DNA of 64,000 nucleotides from Fistularia commersonii (Eukaryota; Chordata; Actinopteri; Syngnathiformes; Fistulariidae). The stretch's first letter is position 1. Every line of letters begins with the position of its first letter. A program made the position numbers and the translations under genes. The notes under the pieces are model-generated. The model had not been told where the DNA came from. It worked only from the letters and a program-made list of their open reading frames with translations, and made no database searches. Below, piece after piece: positions 57,501 to 64,000 of this stretch. The stretch covers positions 9,840,001 through 9,904,000 of the forward strand of contig JBBMNZ010000009.1 of the NCBI GenBank assembly GCA_037954325.1. Direction: 5' to 3'.

Positions 57501-60500
57501 CATGGACAAGGTCAGTAGAGACCGCCATCCCTGTATGAATAAGCAGCTCTTGGCAGACAGGAATGGCAAATAATTCTTGAAAGTTTATTTGACTTTAGCG
57601 GTATAGCAGCAACCTTGACCCACGTGACCTGACATTCACAGTGCGGAAGCAAAAACTATGAAAACTTGCCTGATCAATATTTATATGAAAGAAATCTCAT
57701 CAGCCTCTCGTATCTGCATTTGTTTGAACGTAGGTTGTCACATCAGTGGTCAGAGATCTAATGGCAACCATTTGTCATCAGACGACTGATTCTAATGCTA
57801 TTGATGTTATTTAGGTGGGGCTGTTATTGCTAAAACAAAATCCAACATCAACCAAATATCCAAGTCTTAAACCGTACCCGCTTCACTATCTTTATTCACA
57901 AGAAGAGACATTTGGTATACAAGGCGAGTGTCGGTCATCCTTTTGATGAAGTTGTCCCATTCAGGAAGCTTCTCAGTCATGATAACTAAGGTGTATGTGG
58001 GCCTATTCTGTAGATTTTGGCCGGTCTCTACACTCCCGGTGACGGTCACATCGACCCCTACTCTCTCACTATGGCTCTGGCTGCTGGAGCTCGTATGTAC
58101 GGTGCCCGGATCCACAACCAGGCCCCAGTTACAGGCCTGAGCCAAACAGCCGATGGCAGGTGGGATGTCCAGACCCCTCATGGAACCATTCGTGCAAATC
58201 GCATCGTCAACTCATCAGGTTGGCACGAATGCATATCGATGCACTAATGCTTTATTCTGAAAGCAGATGCTTCTGTACAAGATATTTTCCCTTTCAAAGA
58301 CACCATTGTGATTGTGCGGTGAAAAAAGTCAAGGAGGAGCTTCTCCCCTCTCTCTTGGCTCCGGCTGCTGCCAGTCTGCCTGATGCCATGTGCAGAGGCT
58401 CCAGAGGCTCCAGACTGAGAGCTGGAGGACAAGGGTTTCGAATTTTCTATCACCCAAAAGGATTTCTGTAATCCTAACCATAACTCAGAGGAGAGATAGT
58501 GAATATATTGGTAGAGGGATGTTGAGGTTGGAACTGCCAGACAGGAGGACTAGAGGAAGACCAATGAGAGGATTTATAAATGAGTGACAGAGGACATGAA
58601 GTTAGTTGGTGTGAGAAAAGAGGATACAGAGAACAGAGTAACATGGAGGCGGTCGATTCAGTATGGCGACCCATGAAGGGAGCAGCTGAAAGAAAAGAAG
58701 ACTGCACTGCATTGCACTCAGTCCATTTTTTAACAAAGCTTTCATATGATGCACAACTACCAATGATTATTGTCAGTGAAAGGACTTGTGTATAAAATCA
58801 CAATTCCATTTTTCAAAAGGTAATGAAGTAAATCAACCCCTCATCCAACATATGGCTCAGCTTTTGTGTTTTATTAACAAAAATGACTTTGGCGGATATT
58901 TTAAGGAGGGGACGATATTTTGCTGGAAGTCATTTAACCTATGTCAAAAATGCCATTGTCAAAGTTGTATAAACAAATTTTGACTTTCAAGAAGTGAAGA
59001 GTAAATGAAAAAGAAAAAAAAACATTTTGAAAGAACAAATAATTTCACATGTTCCTGTTTTGTAAGAGTGTCTAAAAACCTGACTGCAAAATCCCTTGCA
59101 CGCACCTTGGTAATTTTTCCTCTAAAATCTCCTCAGACTTATAACAGACTCGAATAACAGCAAGCAATGTAGTCCCATTTAAAAAAAAAAAGTCTCAATA
59201 GTCTTGTGTAATAAATGCATCAGCCAGATTCTACAAACAAGACTATTTGTTTTTATGAGATACTTACTGACATTATTTTATTTAAGAAACAATCAAAATG
59301 TACTTGGATTTGTGCAGTCAGCTGAGGGTGGAAATCTGCCACATTTTCAGTCTGTCTTCAATCAAATACATTATCTGCAGACGCTCTCTATGACAGGAGT
59401 ACTTTGACCACGGAGACTGACACTCGCAGAGTTCAGGGCTCCAAGCTTGAACTGGGTCATACCAGTTCTGGGGGGATTTTATTGGCAATGATCACTCTCT
59501 CCTATCCTTGCTGCTTCTGCTTGTTTTTCTGGCCAGATTCACAGGGTTCCTGCTGTATTTGCTTTCATTTCTCTTCAGACACCAATAGACGTGGCATATT
59601 TTCATTTTTCACATTTTGCTCGGTCACACTTTGGCTCTTACTCTGTTACAAGAGCGAGAAGGCAAAAACTTCAAACTCATCTTGTTTGTAATAAGCCGCA
59701 ATTTCCTCTGTGGACAAAGTGCAAATCAAACTATTCAAGTAATATCTCGTTGCTCTGTATTTTCTATGTGTGTGCATCTTCCTGGCCTTTCTCCCCCTCT
59801 GTGTCACGTAACCAATCCAAACTGGCCAACTACTCACTTCTCCTCCAATCATGAAGCTTCAGCACTCACACGCCTCCTGACAGGGCTGTTTTTAGTTTTT
59901 TTTCAGTCTGGGGGTCTGAGATAAAGCTTTTCCCCAGACTTAAACTTCAATGCCATTATCTCACCAGTTAGTTTACTTGCATACATTTGCATTATTTCTA
60001 CAAGAAAGCATCTAAAATCGACCCTTGACCCTTTCTGGGGATGGTAGGGCTCTGTGATCAGAAAATTGTGAGTGTGTCCTGGTCTAATGTGTTTCATTAT
60101 TGCTTTATTTTCAGCTTTTTACTCTATTCAGGGTGTGAAATATATTAAAAAAATCAGTTTATTTGGAAATTTAGCTCCAATTTAATTTCCCTTGAATATA
60201 GCTATATCTCACCTGTGACTTCTTAATCCCATCCCTTAGGCTTGTTTCACATTCAGCCACAACCCTTGCTCAGATTCTTTTGTGTTTATGATGGGGTTTT
60301 ATTTTAGCGGTTCTAGGATTGACAGCAGATACTTTGTGGGGAGTCAGCAGGGTTAAAGTTTCATCCGCAAAATACCACTTTGCGTCGAAGGCAGCAACTG
60401 CTAAGGAGCGACAGCAAGTTTTTTTTCTTAACACATTGTGTGTGCACATTATTGTTTAAAGCTCATAAACCCAAATGTGCTGTATGCTGAATTTTACAAT

Positions 60501-63500
60501 TTCATTCTTCAAACTCTGTCTTGTTTTTCTCTTGACCTGTTTCACATTCTGTTACCTTCTCCATATGTGAGACCTCAGTTTTTGTCCAGCCAACCCCCCC
60601 GGCCCCTTCTTCACCAAGTTAGCCTCCCCCTTTGACATATAGGACTCGAAAGGGGACAAAGCTAATGTTCCCTGGAATGTGACCAGTGTCAGCTGTGTTA
60701 CCCGAAAAGAGAGAATAGCCTTATCACTTCAAGCCTATAATTTATATATTTATTCTGTGCTAAGCCAAAAAAAACCCTTTTTCTCTGTTTTTGTGTAGTT
60801 ATTGTCTTAAAGAATTGACTTGACTGATTTCAACACCAAATATGCATAAATGAGCGTAAAATTGCCTGAATATCAACAAGATGTGACCTCAATGTACGTT
60901 GGTATCAATACCACTTCCAGGGATAGCATGGGTACAGAATCATTGGTCCATGATTGTTTTATTATGGTACTGTGAAAAGTCAGAGGAGCCTCTGGTTCAA
61001 GGTACATTTCAGTGTTCATTGTAACCATGAATAGGAACAGGTACACTACATGTACAGCACTTATAATTGGACTCAATGGACACTTTGAGTTAATTTTGTT
61101 GATCTTGTTGACTCACAGCGACAGCCAAATGCTCCATTTCAGGCTAATCCAGTGAATTACAATGGTATGTATGTGAAGGCGCTTAGTAAACATGTTCCAG
61201 TTTATCGCCAAAACAGTCCATAACCGTATCAGGGTCTTGCATATAATCATCTCCACCGCACCCTACCTCTCATTTCACTTAGGAGATATAAATATACCTC
61301 AGAGTGGTAACAGGCTACAGAGGAGTAAATATATTATATTTAGGCTGAGTTTCCTGAGGAACATCTTACATCACAGCAGCGGTATTGGCCCGGTTTACTG
61401 TCTGCACACTGTGTGCTTTTTGGGGCTTGAAGAAGGTTCTGTTGTACATTAGATGTTCGAAATGCTCTGGCAAAGATTCTGATAGATTTAGCAGTACAGC
61501 TAATGCATGTATTTAAACATGGTTAAGGTTAGGCCAAGGGGTGTATAAATACTACCTGTATTCAGGAGTGCACTCAGGGGGTTGTTGAGACTCACAGAGA
61601 ATTATTAATACTACCATCACCACTAATTCCACAAATACTACCAGTGCTGATTCCAGCTACTGCTGCTACTACTGCCATTATCTACTAGAACTACCAATAT
61701 TTGCTCATGCTAATCTGACTAAAAGTGGTGTGCAATGGAAAAGTATCTGTACTGCTACTGCCACCTGGCACTTCTGCTAATATTACCTTCACCTTCTGCA
61801 TCGACTTCAACCGTTACCATAAGTAGCAAATACTATCAACATCTAGCACTGCTACTGCTAGGTAGATTAGGCTAGGCTAGGTATCTTATTCAGGCTGAGG
61901 GAGAATTTCACAGCTCCTGCAGTATCCACAAACACCAGGTAGGTAACTGAAATAAGTGAGGAAGAGTTGCACTAAATACTAGTTAAATAAAAACAAAATA
62001 AAATTCGACACCGTTACAAAGCCACACAACAAAGCTACCATCTACTGCTGCAACTATTACCAATACCTGGTACTACTGTTCATGCTACTCCCACTGCAAC
62101 CACCTACTTCCATGATTACTGCAATTACCTTATAACACCTTGGATACTACCAAAGTAAAGTATGTACTACTACTACTACTACTACTACAGCTATCACCAC
62201 CAATTGGTTCTACCTTTGTACTACTCACCTACTATTACACCTATTTACTGCTTGTACTAATCCCTTCACCTCCTACAACAAATACTATTATTACTGCTAC
62301 CACAGCCACCTACTTGTGCTACTACTAACATAAACCGCTACCTCAAGCACCACTTACTGTTATTATTACTTCTACGGTCTATTGTATTACAGCTACTACT
62401 TCAACCTTGTACTACTCTCAGCACCTTTTTACAGCTAATACTAGTAATGTACAAGACATTATTGTAATGTAGTACCACTCGCTAGTGGTCTGTTGCCTCC
62501 TTTTTGCAAGAAGTAGCCCTATCCTCCCCCCTGCTTCTATTGGGTACGTGTTGCAGGTAGTAAAAATGATGTACATCCAAGTAAATAATGAAGTGTGAAG
62601 CTGAGGTACAAAGCTGACGTTCAAGCGCAAAGGGTTTTGTGTCCTCAAGCAAAAATCATTAAATGATTTCATTTTGTTTACAAGGAACCGATGCGTCATT
62701 TTCCCAACCCAGTAGCAAAACCTGAAGGGTGTGTTCTCTCTCTGACAACGAGTTGTATTCATTCAAAAAGTCTGTGCACCAGGATCATTAAACATGGAGA
62801 ATATTATGAGCTAGTTTCCAGTTCAGGGCCAATTACCTTGACAGATCTCCAAAACTCAAGTACCATGGAACAATAACTAATTTTATAACTAAAACATGGT
62901 AACTGACCTGAGCAAAACTTCTAATTGTCTGTGCTGCTCCATCCACCCACTCAGTTTTGTCCTCTCCGTTACTCTGGCTCCTTCCTGCCGTAAATTTAAA
63001 TATGCACAACTCAAAGTCAAGACCTCATCTCCTCCGCATTTGAAGGAAGCATTTCTTGGCCCGTTTTAGGTTTCAAGATAAATCCACTAGCTGCTGAGGT
63101 ACGGAATATCTTGTGCCAGATAAACAATATATCTGATTTACTTCATACGCTGTGGAATTGATAAATCCCACTTTCATTGTACAACATTGTTATTCCTAGT
63201 TGAAATTTAGACTGTTTGTGACTGAGTTTCTTGTAGCACCTTGTTAATTTTGTGGTAATTGTTTGAATTGTTTTAATTCTGTTCATGCAGAACAAATCAA
63301 TTATGGTTTTACCAATTTTTAAAATCACGTTTTGACAATATCATTTACACCTTGCTTGCTTGTATATATTGACGTGCACATCTGTGTCAATCTAAAATGC
63401 TGTTACATTATGTCAAATATATATGTTTCAAGTGATACATCAGGTAGAACCCATTCCCATTTCCGTTGGATTTGATAAAACGTGAATAGAAACGTTATGA

Positions 63501-64000
63501 CACGTGAATCAGTCATGGAGCAAGATTGTAACAGACTGGTAAAATAAAGTGACATTTCCAAAAATTGTGATTGTGAACCCATAATTGGCTTCAGTTTACT
63601 ACTGGTCAGGTTAAATAACAGTAAATCCATTATTTATAGGATTCTGGGCCCGGGAAGTGGGTCAAATGATTGGATTTGAACATCCCACCATCCCAGTGCA
63701 CCACCAGTATGTGGTGACAGCAACAGTGCCAGAGGTCAAGGCTTTGAAGAAGGAGCTTGCCGTCATTCGGGACCTGGAGGGATCATACTACCTGCGGCAG
63801 GAAAGAGATGGTCTGCTGTTCGGTCCATATGAGAAGATGGAGAAGATGGTGCTGCAGGATTCCTGGGTCAGAGATGGAGTTCCTCCAGGTCCGTCCGTCA
63901 TGGATGAAGCCTTGTCGACTTGTTTGCATTTGATTTGACCTGTAACTCTGGCTCCTTCGTTTGGCTGCTATAGGTTTTGGCAAGGAGCTGTTCGAGTCGG
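54510..64000 (+). CDS. dmgdh: Dimethylglycine dehydrogenase, mitochondrial (5' part of gene)
   Basis: This flavoenzyme of the mitochondrial matrix demethylates dimethylglycine to sarcosine, passing the one-carbon unit to tetrahydrofolate. Exons in the window: 54510-54631, 54814-54979, 57163-57261, 57346-57510, 58014-58218, 63640-63888, and 63974 into the window end. All phases agree, giving about 343 residues of a protein near 860 in human. Residues 1-40 form a basic, acid-poor leader (MSRILNLVRVHLRRDLSTRG), a typical mitochondrial presequence. The FAD-binding VVIGGGCVGVSLAYHLAKGG starts near residue 57. TWHA (His94) holds the histidine that carries covalent FAD in this family. LKRVHYDSIKLYEKLEAETG, NMDKILAGLYTPGDGHIDPY and SYYLRQERDGLLFGPYE follow. 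The C-terminal folate-binding half lies beyond base 64000. The gene is divergent from bhmt, whose product feeds it. Confidence 0.96.
54980..57162 (+). other. dmgdh: dmgdh intron 2
   Basis: A 2.2-kb intron with donor gtatgt and acceptor ttgatttcag, splitting TWHA|AGLTT. No transposon or RNA gene was recognised. Confidence 0.75.
58488..58702 (+). mobile_element. non-LTR retrotransposon 3' tail
   Basis: This is a short copy of the same LINE tail as at 48318-48715. RDSEYIGRGMLRLELPDRRT and RGRPMRGFIN are readable, and then the frame breaks. It ends with tggcgacccatgaagggagc, agctgaaag and a GAA-rich tail. Inserted in dmgdh intron 5 in sense orientation, strongly 5'-truncated. Confidence 0.78.
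61600..62430. repeat. decayed TAC/ACC trinucleotide array
   Basis: About 0.8 kb is dominated by 3-bp words (tac, act, acc, gct) in irregular succession on the + strand. A perfect core of about eight TAC units lies at 62164-62188. Insertions of unrelated sequence (for example 61870-62030) break it up. Open frames here are a by-product of the period. Confidence 0.7.

Larger units (their letters stand above)
58219..63639 (+). other. dmgdh: dmgdh intron 5
   Basis: This 5.4-kb intron is by far the largest in the visible part of the gene. It carries a LINE tail (58488-58702) and a long decayed TAC-type repeat region (61600-62430). The rest is AT-rich with no supported gene. Confidence 0.75.

Overview
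This is a segment of a ray-finned fish (teleost) nuclear chromosome. The genes are split by GT-AG introns, their proteins are vertebrate, and the spacers carry fish-type transposons (hAT and Tc1 elements, a non-LTR retrotransposon with a GAA-rich 3' tail, and a dispersed fish repeat). No bacterial-type operons, rRNA or CRISPR arrays are visible. Species cannot be named; compact introns would fit a percomorph (inference).

Four protein-coding genes are present, in the order known from human 5q14 (HOMER1-JMY-BHMT-DMGDH): homer1 (+, 3' part only, coding 1200-8556), jmy (-, complete, 36778 down to 16238, 10 coding exons, 897 aa), bhmt (-, complete, 46489 down to 41509, 8 coding exons, 396 aa) and dmgdh (+, 5' part, from 54510 past the window end). 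All exon phases were checked by hand and the reading frames join without a break. homer1 and jmy converge; bhmt and dmgdh diverge across about 8 kb.

bhmt and dmgdh encode consecutive steps of choline/betaine catabolism. BHMT turns betaine plus homocysteine into dimethylglycine plus methionine, and DMGDH oxidises dimethylglycine in mitochondria. homer1 is a postsynaptic scaffold and jmy an actin nucleator; I see no pathway link between them and the betaine genes.

Layout: 1-10.3 kb homer1 with its 3' UTR; 10.3-16.2 kb spacer with a 624-bp hAT copy and probable jmy 3' UTR; 16.2-36.8 kb jmy, whose introns hold microsatellites, a decayed Tc1 element and a 621-bp hAT element with an exact 8-bp target duplication; 36.8-41.2 kb GC-rich jmy promoter, a possible CRE/TATA-driven small secreted-peptide ORF, a LINE 3' fragment and a 1.25-kb hAT remnant; 41.2-46.6 kb bhmt; 46.6-54.5 kb spacer with a 358-bp TA-flanked MITE and a LINE tail; 54.5-64 kb dmgdh with a large intron 5 holding a LINE tail and an 0.8-kb decayed TAC-type array.

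Most worth checking: an in-frame lysine-rich cassette exon candidate in homer1, an immediate in-frame stop after the homer1 exon used for Homer1a-type read-through, a Gly-to-Cys change made by the base next to a bhmt splice donor, a CA-repeat abutting the jmy exon 2 donor, and the CRE/TATA/signal-peptide unit upstream of jmy. No wholly new system was found.
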